DNA from: Palleronia marisminoris
GTDB lineage: Bacteria > Pseudomonadota > Alphaproteobacteria > Rhodobacterales > Rhodobacteraceae
DNA length: 64,000 bases
Assembly: GCF_900172315.1 (NCBI RefSeq)
Contig: NZ_FWFV01000002.1
Location: 186,001-250,000 of the forward strand
Direction of reading: 5' to 3'
The translations under genes were made by a program, and so were the position numbers. The notes beneath the pieces are model-generated. The model ran no database searches, was not told where the DNA came from, and saw only the letters and a program-made list of their open reading frames with translations. How positions within the stretch are numbered: the first letter of the stretch is position 1; every line of letters begins with the position of its first letter. Shown here one piece after another: positions 16,379 to 26,057 of this stretch.

Positions 16379-17896
16379 ATGACCGCCCGCGCCTACACCG
16401 TCGCCTTCGAGGGCATCGAGACCCGCGAAGTCGAGGTCCAGTGCGCCATGGCCCCCGGCATGCCCGGCTTCGCCATCGTGGGGCTGCCGGACAAGGCGGT
16501 CAGCGAGGCGCGGGACCGTGTGCGGTCGGCCTTGCAGGCGATGTCGATCGCGTTGCCCTCGAAGCGGGTGATCGTGAACCTCTCGCCGGCGGACCTGCCG
16601 AAGGAGGGGTCGCATTTCGACCTGCCGATCGCGCTCGCCCTCCTCGCTGCGATCGACGTGCTTCCGCGCGAGATGGTCGAAAGCGTCACGGCCCTTGGCG
16701 AATTGTCGCTCGACGGGACGCTCCTGCCGGTGATCGGCGCGCTGCCGGCAGCCCTCCACGCCGCAAGCCGCCACCGCAGCCTGATCTGCCCCAAGGCGTG
16801 CGGCGCCGAAGCGGCCTGGGTCGACGCCGCCCGTGTGCTCGCCCCCGATACGCTGCACGCGGCGATTGCGCATTTCACCGGGCAGCGCCCCCTCGCCCCG
16901 GCCGAACCGGGCGAGGTGGAAATCGCGCCCGACGGCCCGGATCTTGCCGATGTGCGCGGCCAGGAGCGGGCCAAGCGCGCGCTCGAGATCGCGGCGGCGG
17001 GGCGGCACCACCTGATCTTCGTCGGCCCGCCGGGATCCGGCAAGTCGATGCTCGCCCGTCGCCTGCCGGGCCTTCTGCCCCCGATGAGCCCGCGCGAGGC
17101 GCTCGACACCTCGATGATCCACTCGCTCGCCGGGCTTGTGGAGGAAGGCGGCATCACCCGACGCCGCCCGTTCCAGGAGCCGCACCACACTGCGTCGATG
17201 GCCGCCATCGTCGGCGGCGGCAAGGGCGCGAAACCGGGCCAGATCAGCCTTGCACATAACGGTGTGCTGTTCATGGACGAGTTCCCGGAATACGCGCGCC
17301 CCGTGCTCGAGACCCTCCGCCAACCAATCGAAATGGGTGAAGTCGTCATCGCCCGCGCCAACGCCCACGTGCGCTATCCCTGCCGCTTCCTGCTGGTCGC
17401 CGCCGCCAATCCATGCCGCTGCGGCCATCAATTCGACGCCGCCCGCGCCTGCTCCCGCGCGCCGGCCTGCGGCGAGGACTACATGAGCCGCATCTCGGGT
17501 CCATTGATGGATCGCTTCGACCTACGGATCGAGGTGCCGCCGGTTTCCTTCACCGATCTCGACCTGCCGCCGACCGGAGAGCCGACGGCAACCGTCGCGG
17601 CGCGGGTCGCCGCCGCGCGAGACCTGCAGGCCAAACGTTACCGCGACCATCCCGAGGTGACGGTGAACGCCGATCTCGAAGGGGCGCTGCTCGACCGAAC
17701 GGCCGCGCCGGACGAGGCTGGCAAGGCGCTCCTCCACAAGGCAGCCGATCGGTTCGGCCTGACGGCACGCGGCTATCACCGGGTCCTCCGCGTGGCCCGC
17801 ACGATTGCCGACCTCGAGGGGGCGACCAACACCCGCAGCCACCATATCGGCGAGGCATTATCCTACCGCCTCGTCACTCGCCGCGTCATGGATTGA
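16379..17896 (+). CDS. comM: YifB/ComM-family Mg-chelatase-like AAA+ helicase
   Basis: AAA+ protein of 505 aa. The N-terminal Lon-type fold (VEVQCAMAPGMPGFAIVGLPDKAVSEARDRV, split here for length around residues 18-48) is followed by Walker A FVGPPGSGKSMLARRLPG, Walker B VLFMDEFPE, the zinc-type cysteines around NPCRCGH and CGEDYMSRISGPLMDRFDL. ComM proteins act as hexameric branch-migration helicases that promote recombination during natural transformation; a housekeeping recombination role is equally possible here. It converges with gshB 21 bases away. Confidence 0.9.
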   Translation: MTARAYTVAFEGIETREVEVQCAMAPGMPGFAIVGLPDKAVSEARDRVRSALQAMSIALPSKRVIVNLSPADLPKEGSHFDLPIALALLAAIDVLPREMVESVTALGELSLDGTLLPVIGALPAALHAASRHRSLICPKACGAEAAWVDAARVLAPDTLHAAIAHFTGQRPLAPAEPGEVEIAPDGPDLADVRGQERAKRALEIAAAGRHHLIFVGPPGSGKSMLARRLPGLLPPMSPREALDTSMIHSLAGLVEEGGITRRRPFQEPHHTASMAAIVGGGKGAKPGQISLAHNGVLFMDEFPEYARPVLETLRQPIEMGEVVIARANAHVRYPCRFLLVAAANPCRCGHQFDAARACSRAPACGEDYMSRISGPLMDRFDLRIEVPPVSFTDLDLPPTGEPTATVAARVAAARDLQAKRYRDHPEVTVNADLEGALLDRTAAPDEAGKALLHKAADRFGLTARGYHRVLRVARTIADLEGATNTRSHHIGEALSYRLVTRRVMD

Positions 17897-17917
17897 GGGG
17901 GATCACGCCGTCCCTGG

Positions 17918-18868
17918 TCAGCCGCCCTGCCCACGCCGGCGCTCGATCGCGTTCCAGATGGTGCCGGCAACGTTGGAGCCGTCGAACCGCTCCATCTCCT
18001 GGATTCCCGTGGGAGAGGTCAGGTTGATCTCGGTCAGGTAGTCGCCGATCACGTCGATCCCTACGAAGACCTGCCCCTTTTCGCGCAGGAGCGGACCGAT
18101 GGCCGCGCAGATCTCCCGATCCCGATCCGTGAGTTCGGATTTCTCTGCGCGCCCGCCCACATGCATGTTCGAGCGGGTCTCGCCAGCCTGCGGCACACGG
18201 TTGATCGCCCCGGCCGGCTCGCCATCCACCAGGATGATGCGTTTGTCCCCCTTCGACACCGCGGGCAGAAACTTCTGCGCGATGAGGGGCTCGCGGTTGA
18301 TGCCCGAGAAAAGCTCGTGCAGCGAGGCAAGGTTGCCGTCATCGCGCCCCAGGCGGAACACGCCCGCGCCGCCATTTCCGAAAAGCGGCTTGACGATGAT
18401 GTCGCCATGCTCGGCCTTGAACGTGCGCAGTGCCGCCAGATCACGCGCGATGACGGTCGGCGGAATGAGACCCGGAAACTGCAGGACAAGGAGCTTCTCG
18501 GGATAGTTGCGCACCCAGAACGGGTCATTGACCACGAGCGCGCGCCCCGCGAGCTGGTCGAGCAAATGCGTGGTCGTGATGTAGCCCATGTCGAAGGGCG
18601 GATCCTGACGCAGCCAGACGACGTCGAACTCCGCAAGATCGACCTCTCGCGTCTCGCCGAGTTCCGCGTGGTCGCCTTTCACACGCCGCACCGTCAGATC
18701 CGCCCCTCGCGCCAGAACGCGACCGTCCTGCCAGGCGAGGCGATCGGGCGTGTAGACGAAAAGGCTATGGCCCCGCGCCTGCGCCTCTTCGGCGAGGCGG
18801 AACGTGCTGTCGGCGTCGATATCGACCGCCTGGATCGGATCCATCTGGATGGCAACTGACAGGGTCAT
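17918..18868 (-). CDS. gshB: Glutathione synthase
   Basis: ATP-grasp enzyme of 316 aa that joins gamma-glutamylcysteine to Gly to form glutathione. The N-terminal substrate domain begins [19 protein letters not shown]; the ATP-grasp part shows [37 protein letters not shown] and the metal-binding end [19 protein letters not shown]. Length and motifs match proteobacterial GshB. Downstream in the same direction after 60-odd bases of the yraN-rsmI pair, though its own start sits 66 bases from the yraN stop. Confidence 0.94.
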   Translation of the reverse strand: MTLSVAIQMDPIQAVDIDADSTFRLAEEAQARGHSLFVYTPDRLAWQDGRVLARGADLTVRRVKGDHAELGETREVDLAEFDVVWLRQDPPFDMGYITTTHLLDQLAGRALVVNDPFWVRNYPEKLLVLQFPGLIPPTVIARDLAALRTFKAEHGDIIVKPLFGNGGAGVFRLGRDDGNLASLHELFSGINREPLIAQKFLPAVSKGDKRIILVDGEPAGAINRVPQAGETRSNMHVGGRAEKSELTDRDREICAAIGPLLREKGQVFVGIDVIGDYLTEINLTSPTGIQEMERFDGSNVAGTIWNAIERRRGQGG

Positions 18869-18934
18869 GCGAAAGCTTTCTCCACGCTGGGACGCAGCGC
18901 AATCTGGGCCGTTGCGGCCCCCGTGGCAAGGCGA

Positions 18935-19432
18935 TCACATGAAGGCGTTCTCGAGGATCTCGACGCGACCCGTCCCGTCCACCGTCGCCACATCCACCCG
19001 CGCTTCGGTCAGGGACCCCTCTGCCTCGGCGTCCAGATAGAGTTCCGCCGTCGCGTGGATGCGCGCGATCTGCCGCGGAGACACCCGCTCCAGCGCCCAT
19101 GCGTGCCGCTTGGCGCGCTTGACCTCCACGAAGATGACGCGGTCGCCCTCGCGGAAAATCAGGTCGATCTCGCCCCAGCGCGATCGCCACCGGCGCGCGA
19201 CGAGCCGGGCGCCCCGACGGACATAGACCCGCGCAACCTGGTCCTCGGCGGCCAGGCCGGCGTGATAGGCAAGGGCGCCGGCAAGACGTTTCTCGCGCGC
19301 CGGATCAGGCGGCGGAACAAGGGCGAAGGCAGCTTGATCGGGCGTCTCGTACTGCGGGCGGCGCGTGCCGCGGCGCCGTGCAGGGCGCACCGCGCCCCCG
19401 CCTGGCAGCTGAAGGGAAAGCTGCGCGCTCAC
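18935..19432 (-). CDS. yraN: YraN family protein (UPF0102)
   Basis: Protein of 165 aa with the restriction-endonuclease-like UPF0102 core: the conserved WGEIDLIFREGDRVIFVEVKRA (an E-x-D ... E-V-K nuclease-type motif, residues ~95-117) is clear. The first ~45 residues are a basic, low-complexity extension. Its start overlaps the rsmI stop (ATGA), the usual rsmI-yraN pairing seen from E. coli to roseobacters. Molecular function unproven; a Holliday-junction or nucleic-acid role is often suggested on fold grounds. Confidence 0.88.
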   Translation of the reverse strand: MSAQLSLQLPGGGAVRPARRRGTRRPQYETPDQAAFALVPPPDPAREKRLAGALAYHAGLAAEDQVARVYVRRGARLVARRWRSRWGEIDLIFREGDRVIFVEVKRAKRHAWALERVSPRQIARIHATAELYLDAEAEGSLTEARVDVATVDGTGRVEILENAFM

Positions 19433-20271
19433 GACCCGCGCCCCAGCCGAAGCGCCATCTGGTACACGTCACGACGCGGCGCGCCGACCGATTCGGAGAC
19501 TACTTTCGCCGCGTCCTTCACACTCATCGTCTCAAGCGCCTCCAGCAATGCCGCCTCGATGTCGTCAGCTCCGGCCTCGCGACGGTCACGGTCGATGACC
19601 AGCACGATCTCGCCCCGCGGCGGATCGCGTTCGATCCCCTCGAGCAACTCGGACAGGCGCCCTTGCCGCACTTCTTCGAATCGCTTGGTCAGCTCCCGGC
19701 AGAGTGCAGCCTCCCGATCTCCGAGTCGTGCCAGAATTTCCCTAATGGTTACCGAACATCTGCGGGCCGTTTCGAAAAATACCAGCGTCGCCGGCGTCCG
19801 CCCAAGCTCGTCCAGGGTCCGCGTTCGGGCGCCGGAGGCGGCCGGAAGGAACCCGGCGAAAAGGAACCGGTCGGTCGGTAGCCCCGAAAGACTCAGCGCG
19901 GCGAGCGCCGCGGACGGGCCCGGTGCCGTCGTCACGAGGTGTCCCGCCGCCCGCGCCTCGCGCGCCAGGGCATAGCCCGGATCCGCCACGAGCGGCGTTC
20001 CGGCGTCCGAAGCATATGCGACCGACTTGCCCGCCGCGAGCGCCGCGAGGATACCGGGTCGCGCGCGCTCGCCATTGTGGTCATGGTAGCTGATCACGGT
20101 TCGACCGTCGATCGGGATCCCGTGGATCTCCATCAGGTGGCGCAGGACCCGCGTGTCCTCGGCCGCGAGCATGTCCGCATCCCTCAGAACGTCCAGCGCC
20201 CGAAGCGTGATGTCGCGCGCAGCCCCGATCGGTGTGGCAACGAGGTACAGGCCCGGAGCAAGATCGCTCAT
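19429..20271 (-). CDS. rsmI: 16S rRNA (cytidine1402-2'-O)-methyltransferase
   Basis: SAM-dependent tetrapyrrole-methylase-fold enzyme of 280 aa that 2'-O-methylates C1402 in the decoding centre. Motifs: LYLVATPIGAARDITLRAL at the N-terminus, AAEDTRVLRHLM, SYHDHNGERAR, SDAGTPLVADPGY and APGPSAALAALSLSGLPTDRF. Length is standard. It is transcribed with yraN and diverges from the lpoA-like lipoprotein gene, keeping the yraL-yraM-yraN neighbourhood of gammaproteobacteria. Confidence 0.94.
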   Translation of the reverse strand: MSDLAPGLYLVATPIGAARDITLRALDVLRDADMLAAEDTRVLRHLMEIHGIPIDGRTVISYHDHNGERARPGILAALAAGKSVAYASDAGTPLVADPGYALAREARAAGHLVTTAPGPSAALAALSLSGLPTDRFLFAGFLPAASGARTRTLDELGRTPATLVFFETARRCSVTIREILARLGDREAALCRELTKRFEEVRQGRLSELLEGIERDPPRGEIVLVIDRDRREAGADDIEAALLEALETMSVKDAAKVVSESVGAPRRDVYQMALRLGRGS

Positions 20272-20347
20272 CGGCAGGCTCGCGATTTACAGCAGGCCCG
20301 CGCTTCCATACAACTCACCGTGTTCTCCAGTTTCAGGGATGCCCGTG

Positions 20348-21529
20348 ATGTTCGCCTTTCTTTCCGACCTTCGCAAGCGGGCCGCGGCCGGCCTTCTTCT
20401 CGCCGTGGCCGGGCTGGCCGGCTGCGCGAACCTTCCCGCGACAGGCCCCGGCGGCGGTGCCTCGCCCCGCGTCGACACGAGCGCCCCGGTTCCCGTGGCC
20501 CTGCTTCTGCCGCGCGGCGGCTCGGACAGCGACGCCTCGGTCTCGGCCTCGATGGAGAACGCCGCGCGCCTCGCCATGGCGTCGGTGCCCGGGGCACAGA
20601 TCGACCTTCGGGTCTATGACACCGCCGGATCGCCGGCAGGCGCGTCCTCGGCCGCGACCACGGCCATCAACGAAGGTGCGCAGATCATCCTCGGGCCGCT
20701 TTACAGCCAGTCGATCAGCGCAATCACACCGGTCGTTTCGGGCCAGAACATCAACGTGCTGAGCTTCTCGAACAACCCCGCCGTCGCGGGCGGCAACGTC
20801 TTCGTCCTGGGGCAGACCTTCGTCGACGTGGCCGAGCGGCTGACCACCTATGCCCGCCAGCAGGGCCGTCCCTCGGTCGCGGTCGTCCATGCGGAAGGCG
20901 TCGCCGGCGAGGCGGGCCGCGACGCGATCCTGCAAGCCGCGCAAGCCGCTGGCATGGAAGTCGCGACCGTGCAGTCCTACCCGCTGAGCCAGCAGGGCAT
21001 CGCCGAGGCCGCACCGCGCATCGCACAGGCTGTCAACCAGTCCGGTGCGACAGCGATGTTCCTGACCGCCAACGTGGATGCCGACCTGCCGGTGATCGCA
21101 GCCGCCCTGCCCGAAAACGGCATCAGCCCCGCGCAGGTGCAGTACATGGGACTGACCCGCTGGTCCGCCGCACCCCAGGCCCTGAGCCTGCCGGGCCTCC
21201 AGGGCGGCCTCTTCGCCCTGCCCGACAACAGCGCGCTCGAGCAGTTCAACGCGCAGTACCGTGCGGCCTACGGGTCCGACCCGCACCCCTTGGCCGGTGT
21301 CGCCTATGACGGCATGCGCGCCGTCAGCACGCTGCTGGGACAGGGACGGTCGGACGCGCTGTCGGCGCGGGCGCTGACCCGCCGCGACGGGTTCCAGGGC
21401 GCCTACGGGGCCTTCCGCCTGCTACCCAACGGCACCAACGACCGCGCGCTCGCGGTAGCCACCATCCGGAACAACGAAGTCGTCATCCTTGACCCAGCCC
21501 CATCCAGCACCGGTCGCGCGGGCTTCTGA
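20348..21529 (+). CDS. Penicillin-binding protein activator, LpoA/YraM-like lipoprotein
   Basis: Outer-membrane-type lipoprotein of 393 aa. The signal peptide ends in a lipobox LAGC (near residue 26). The rest is a periplasmic-binding-protein fold of the YraM type, with VALLLPRGG, IILGPLYSQSISAITPVV and GVAYDGMRAVSTLL. E. coli LpoA stimulates PBP1a during peptidoglycan synthesis; the neighbouring rsmI and yraN support the same family. ATG 20348 is chosen since AGGG lies 9 bases ahead; ATG 20339 would directly abut that ribosome site. The N-terminal TPR domain of E. coli LpoA is absent, as usual outside gammaproteobacteria. Confidence 0.85.
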   Translation: MFAFLSDLRKRAAAGLLLAVAGLAGCANLPATGPGGGASPRVDTSAPVPVALLLPRGGSDSDASVSASMENAARLAMASVPGAQIDLRVYDTAGSPAGASSAATTAINEGAQIILGPLYSQSISAITPVVSGQNINVLSFSNNPAVAGGNVFVLGQTFVDVAERLTTYARQQGRPSVAVVHAEGVAGEAGRDAILQAAQAAGMEVATVQSYPLSQQGIAEAAPRIAQAVNQSGATAMFLTANVDADLPVIAAALPENGISPAQVQYMGLTRWSAAPQALSLPGLQGGLFALPDNSALEQFNAQYRAAYGSDPHPLAGVAYDGMRAVSTLLGQGRSDALSARALTRRDGFQGAYGAFRLLPNGTNDRALAVATIRNNEVVILDPAPSSTGRAGF

Positions 21530-24302
21530 AGCCGCCGGACCCGACGACACGCACCGCCTTCCGCCGGACCTCATCGTTCCGGCGGAAGAGCTTTTCGACG
21601 CCTCCGCCGTGCGCGCCGCGATCGAGGCGGGGATCGACCTCGATGACCCCGCAAGTGTCCGCACGGCCGCCGTGGACGAACTGCGCCGCGTTCAGGACGC
21701 CGCCCGCGCTCGCCTCGCCGAAGCTTTCACCGCCAACCCTCGCGCCTCGCGCGAGACGCTTTCGGCATATTCCTGGCTGACCGACCGCCTGGTCGAGACC
21801 GCCTTTGACCTGGTTGTCACGCATCTCCACCCAAAGCCGAACCCCACCAAGGGCGAGCGGCTCGCCGTGCTGGCGGTCGGCGGCTACGGCCGGGCCGAGA
21901 TGGCCCCGTTTTCCGACGTGGACCTGCTGTTCCTAAGCCCGTGGAAGCTGACCGGCTGGGCCGAGAGCGTCATCGAATCGATGCTCTACATCCTGTGGGA
22001 CCTGCGGATGAAGGTTGGCCATGCCTCGCGCACGGTGACGGACTGCATCCGCCTTGGCCGAGATGATGTGACGATCCGCACGGCCCTGCTGGAACACCGT
22101 TTCCTGTGCGGCGAGCGTGTAATCGCGGACGAACTCGAATCACGCCTGTGGTCCGAACTGTTCGAGGGGACAGAATCCGAGTTCATCACAAAGAAGCTCG
22201 CCGAGCGGACCGACCGGCACCAGAAGCAGGGCGGCCAGCGCTATGTGGTCGAGCCCAACGTGAAAGAGGGCAAGGGCGGCCTTCGCGACCTGCAGACGCT
22301 GTTCTGGATCGCCAAATACGTCAATCACGTGCCCGACGTCGCCGATCTCGTGGAAAAGGGCACCTACACCGCCGAGGAGTTCGACAGCTTCGTCCGGGCC
22401 GAAAGCTTCCTTCTGGCCGTTCGATGCCACCTCCACCTGATCGCGGGTCGGGCGCAGGACCAGCTGACCTTCGACATGCAGGTCGAGGTCGCCCAGCGGA
22501 TGGGCTACCAGGACGGCAAGGGACGCCGCGCGGTCGAGCATTTCATGCAGGACTACTTCCGCCACGCCACCCGCGTGGGAGAGTTGACGCGCATCCTGCT
22601 GACCGCGCTCGAGGCGGACCACAAGAAGCAGGAGCCTGCGCTCATCGGCCTGTTCCGCCGGCGCAGGCGGGTGCGGGAAGGATATGCCCTCAAGCAGAAC
22701 CGCCTGACCTATGTCGATGCCGATGCGTTCCTGGCCGACAAGCTGAACCTCTTGCGCATCTTCGACGAGGCGCTCCGGACGGGCTACCTGCTGCACCCCG
22801 ACGCGATGCGCCTGATCGCCGCGAACCTGCGGCTGATCGACGACGAGATGCGGCGCAACCCCGAGGCTGTGCGCATCTTCTTCGACATGCTGCTGAAGCA
22901 TCCGAACCCCGACCGCGCGCTGCGGCGGATGAACGAGCTTGGCGTGCTGGCCGCCTTCATCCCGGAATTCGAGCCCATCGTGGCGATGATGCAGTTCAAC
23001 ATGTATCACCACTACACGGTGGACGAGCACACCATCCAGTGCATCCGCCACCTGTCCGAGATCGAGGCCGGCGAGCTTCGCGAGGACCTGCCGCTGTCCA
23101 CGAAGATCGTCGACGATGGCGTCTCGCGCAAACTGCTCTACACCGCGCTGCTTCTGCACGACATCGGCAAGGGCCGGGACGAGGATCACGCGGTGGTCGG
23201 CGCCCGGATCGCGCGCAAAGTCTGTCCTCGCATGGGGTTCAACCGGACCGATACCGAGACGGTCGAATGGCTGGTGCGCTATCACCTGCTGATGTCCGAC
23301 ATGGCCCAGAAGCGCGACCTCAGCGACCCGCGCACCGTCCGTGACTTCGCCAAGGCAGTGCGGACCAGGAAGCGGCTTGACCTGCTGACCCTGCTGACGG
23401 TTTGCGACATCCGCGGCGTGGGTCCCGGCACCTGGAACAACTGGAAGGCTCAGCTTCTCAGGACGCTGCACCGGGAAACCGCCTTCGCGCTGGAAAACGG
23501 CCTCGAGGCGCTGAACCGCGAGAACCGCGGGAACGAGGCCAAGCGCGCCCTGCGCGAGGCGCTGTCGGACTGGCCGGCCAAGGACCTGCGGGCCGAGACG
23601 GCACGGCACTACGCCCCCTACTGGGGGGGCCTCGGCATCGCCAGCCACACGGCCTTCGCGCATCTGCTGCGCAACATCGAAGACGACCAGATCCGCATCG
23701 ACATCACCGACGACGTGGACCGCGACGCCACCCGCATCTGCTTTGCCATGGTCGATCACCCCGGCATCTTCTCGCGCCTCGCCGGGGCGCTGGCGCTGGT
23801 GGGGGCGAACGTGGTGGACGCGCGGACCTATACCTCGAAAGATGGCTACGCCACGGCGGTCTTCTGGGTGCAGGACGGCGACGGCCACCCCTACGATCCC
23901 TATCGCCACGACCGCCTGAAGGGGATGATCGACAAGACCCTGCGGGGCGAGGTCATCGCCCGCGACGCGATGGAAAGCCGCGACAAGCTGAAGAAACGCG
24001 AGCGCGGCTTCCGGGTACCGACGTCGATCGCCTTCGACAACGAGGGCTCCGAGATCTACACGATCATCGAGGTCGATACCCGCGACCGCCCGGGCCTTCT
24101 GCACGACCTGACGCGGGTGCTGGCCAACAGCAACATCTCGATTGCGAGCGCGGTGATCGCCACCTACGGCGCGCAGGTCGTGGACACGTTCTACGTCAAG
24201 GACATGTTCGGGCTGAAGATCTACACCGAGGCCAAGCAGAAGGCGCTCGACCGGAAGCTGCGCGAGGCCATCGACGCTGGGGCCAAGCGCGCCCGTGCCT
24301 GA
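21489..24302 (+). CDS. glnD: Bifunctional uridylyltransferase/uridylyl-removing enzyme GlnD
   Basis: Nitrogen-status sensor of 937 aa that uridylylates PII proteins when glutamine is low and deuridylylates them when it is high. The nucleotidyltransferase motif GGYGRAEMAPFSDVDLLFL is near residues 133-152, the HD motif LLHDIGKGRDEDH near 555-567, and two C-terminal ACT domains begin with RICFAMVDHPGIFSRLAGAL and IIEVDTRDRPGLLHDLTRVL. The TTG at 21489 is the only upstream start I see; it overlaps the lpoA-like gene by 41 bases, implying coupling. Confidence 0.94.
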   Translation: MTQPHPAPVARASEAAGPDDTHRLPPDLIVPAEELFDASAVRAAIEAGIDLDDPASVRTAAVDELRRVQDAARARLAEAFTANPRASRETLSAYSWLTDRLVETAFDLVVTHLHPKPNPTKGERLAVLAVGGYGRAEMAPFSDVDLLFLSPWKLTGWAESVIESMLYILWDLRMKVGHASRTVTDCIRLGRDDVTIRTALLEHRFLCGERVIADELESRLWSELFEGTESEFITKKLAERTDRHQKQGGQRYVVEPNVKEGKGGLRDLQTLFWIAKYVNHVPDVADLVEKGTYTAEEFDSFVRAESFLLAVRCHLHLIAGRAQDQLTFDMQVEVAQRMGYQDGKGRRAVEHFMQDYFRHATRVGELTRILLTALEADHKKQEPALIGLFRRRRRVREGYALKQNRLTYVDADAFLADKLNLLRIFDEALRTGYLLHPDAMRLIAANLRLIDDEMRRNPEAVRIFFDMLLKHPNPDRALRRMNELGVLAAFIPEFEPIVAMMQFNMYHHYTVDEHTIQCIRHLSEIEAGELREDLPLSTKIVDDGVSRKLLYTALLLHDIGKGRDEDHAVVGARIARKVCPRMGFNRTDTETVEWLVRYHLLMSDMAQKRDLSDPRTVRDFAKAVRTRKRLDLLTLLTVCDIRGVGPGTWNNWKAQLLRTLHRETAFALENGLEALNRENRGNEAKRALREALSDWPAKDLRAETARHYAPYWGGLGIASHTAFAHLLRNIEDDQIRIDITDDVDRDATRICFAMVDHPGIFSRLAGALALVGANVVDARTYTSKDGYATAVFWVQDGDGHPYDPYRHDRLKGMIDKTLRGEVIARDAMESRDKLKKRERGFRVPTSIAFDNEGSEIYTIIEVDTRDRPGLLHDLTRVLANSNISIASAVIATYGAQVVDTFYVKDMFGLKIYTEAKQKALDRKLREAIDAGAKRARA

Positions 24303-24331
24303 AGCGCCGCGCTGATCGCGGTGACAGAGCA

Positions 24332-24346
24332 AGGGGCGCTGCCCCT
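24332..24346 (+). terminator. Short stem-loop after glnD
   Basis: AGGGGC-GCT-GCCCCT, a perfect 6-bp stem about 30 bases past the glnD stop, without a T-run. The rest of the 217-base gap to murJ holds no gene I can support. Confidence 0.3.
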
Positions 24347-24519
24347 CGCGCTCCCCGGCGTTATTTCGGGCAGGATGAAGGGGTGGGTGCGCTTCGTTCG
24401 GGTGGCTACGCCGTTGTGGATCGGCGTCTCGACCGGGGCCGGGAACCTTCCGAGCGGCTTGCCTCGCAGGCGCGGCGCATCCATAGCGGGGTCCGGACAC
24501 CGGACCTTCGGAGAGACGA

Positions 24520-26055
24520 ATGCCCCCCACACGCCTTATCTCAGGCTTCATGACCGTTGGCGTCTGGACGCTGGCCTCGCGGGTTCTCGGCTTCGTGCGA
24601 GACATCATGATCGCCGCGTTCCTCGGCGCCGGTCCCGTGGCCGAGGCATTCCTTGTGGCGTTTGCCCTGCCCAACATGTTTCGCCGTTTCTTCGCCGAGG
24701 GCGCCTTCAACACCGCGTTCGTGCCCATGTTCTCGAAGAAGGTCGAGGGCGGAGAGGACGCTCAGACCTTCGCCCAGAACGCCTTTGCCGGGCTCGCCAC
24801 GGTGCTGATCGTGCTGTCCTTCGTGGCCCATCTGGCCATGCCCGCGCTGGTCTTCGCCATGGCCTCGGGCTTCGTCGAGGACAACCGCTTCGACCTAGCG
24901 GTGACCTACGGGCGCATCTGTTTCCCCTACATCTTGCTGATTTCGCTGGCTGCGCTGCTGTCGGGCGTGCTGAACGCCACCGACCGTTTCGTCGCCGCGG
25001 CGGCCGCACCCGTCCTTCTGAACATCGCGCTCGTCAGCGCGCTGGTCGTCGGTGACCGAATGGGCTGGCCGCCCGGACTGACGCTGTCTTGGACGGTTCC
25101 GGTGGGCGGGGTGCTGCAGCTTGGCGTCGTGTGGTTCGCGGCCTCGCGCGCGGGCTTCACTCTGCTGCCCCGCCTGCCCCGCCTGACGCCCGAGATGAAG
25201 CGCCTTGCCCGGATCATGGGCCCGGCAATGCTGGCAGGCGGCGTGGTGCAGGTGAACCTGCTGGTGGGCCGGCAGGTCGCCAGCTTCTTCGACGGAGCCA
25301 TCGCGTGGCTCTCCTACGCCGACCGGCTGTACCAGTTGCCGCTGGGGGTCGTGGGCATCGCCATCGGGGTGGTCCTTCTGCCCGACCTGTCACGGCGCCT
25401 GCGGGCGGGGGACGATGCGGGCGGGCAGCATGCGCTGTCGCGCGCTGCCGAGTTCGCGCTCGTCCTGACCGTGCCTTGCACCGTCGCGTTCCTCGTGGTG
25501 CCGATGCCGCTCGTGGCGACGCTCTTCCAGCGCGGCGCGTTCGACTATGACGATACGGCGGCGACGGCGTTGATCCTGGGGATCTACGGGCTGGGCCTGC
25601 CCGCTTTCGTCCTGCAGAAGGTGTGGCAGCCGCTCTATTTCGCACGTGAGGACACGCGGACGCCGTTTCACTATGCGCTGGTCTCGCTGGTCGTGAACGC
25701 GGTCGTCGCCGTGGGGCTGGCGCCGTTGATCGGCTACCCCGCGGCCGCGCTCGGCACCACGCTGGCGGCGTGGGTCATGGCGGGCCTTCTGATCCGGGGT
25801 GCACGCGGCATGGGCGAGGCGGCGCGGCCCGACGACAGGTTCCGCCGCCGCCTGCCCCGCCTGATCGGCGCGTCCATCGCCATGGGCGTTGTGATCTGGG
25901 TGCTGAACCTCGTGCTGGCCCCGCTTTTCGCAGGACCCTGGCAGGTGCTGGCGCTTGCGATTCTCGTGGCGGGCGGGGCCGCAGCCTATTTCGGGATCGG
26001 GCACCTCGCCGGGGCGGTTTCCTTCCGCGAGATCAAGGGTTCCGTCCGGCGCTGA
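24520..26055 (+). CDS. murJ: Lipid II flippase MurJ
   Basis: Polytopic inner-membrane protein of 511 aa (about 14 helices) of the MOP superfamily that flips lipid-linked peptidoglycan precursor to the periplasm. Family signatures: TLASRVLGFVRDIMIAAFLGAGPVAEAFLVA region (residues ~17-47), FRRFFAEGAFNTAFVPMF, and LYQLPLGVVGIAIGVVLLPDLSR. GGAGAG precedes ATG 24520. It converges with the rhomboid-like gene two bases beyond its stop and lies by trpS, a common Rhodobacteraceae arrangement. Confidence 0.94.
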   Translation: MPPTRLISGFMTVGVWTLASRVLGFVRDIMIAAFLGAGPVAEAFLVAFALPNMFRRFFAEGAFNTAFVPMFSKKVEGGEDAQTFAQNAFAGLATVLIVLSFVAHLAMPALVFAMASGFVEDNRFDLAVTYGRICFPYILLISLAALLSGVLNATDRFVAAAAAPVLLNIALVSALVVGDRMGWPPGLTLSWTVPVGGVLQLGVVWFAASRAGFTLLPRLPRLTPEMKRLARIMGPAMLAGGVVQVNLLVGRQVASFFDGAIAWLSYADRLYQLPLGVVGIAIGVVLLPDLSRRLRAGDDAGGQHALSRAAEFALVLTVPCTVAFLVVPMPLVATLFQRGAFDYDDTAATALILGIYGLGLPAFVLQKVWQPLYFAREDTRTPFHYALVSLVVNAVVAVGLAPLIGYPAAALGTTLAAWVMAGLLIRGARGMGEAARPDDRFRRRLPRLIGASIAMGVVIWVLNLVLAPLFAGPWQVLALAILVAGGAAAYFGIGHLAGAVSFREIKGSVRR

Positions 26056-26057
26056 GC

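Noticed and set aside
22140-24728. Very long open frame (over 800 codons) on the minus strand opposite glnD
   Set aside because: Its translation has no conserved motif and is the mirror of a highly GC-biased coding sequence; glnD on the plus strand has all family motifs.
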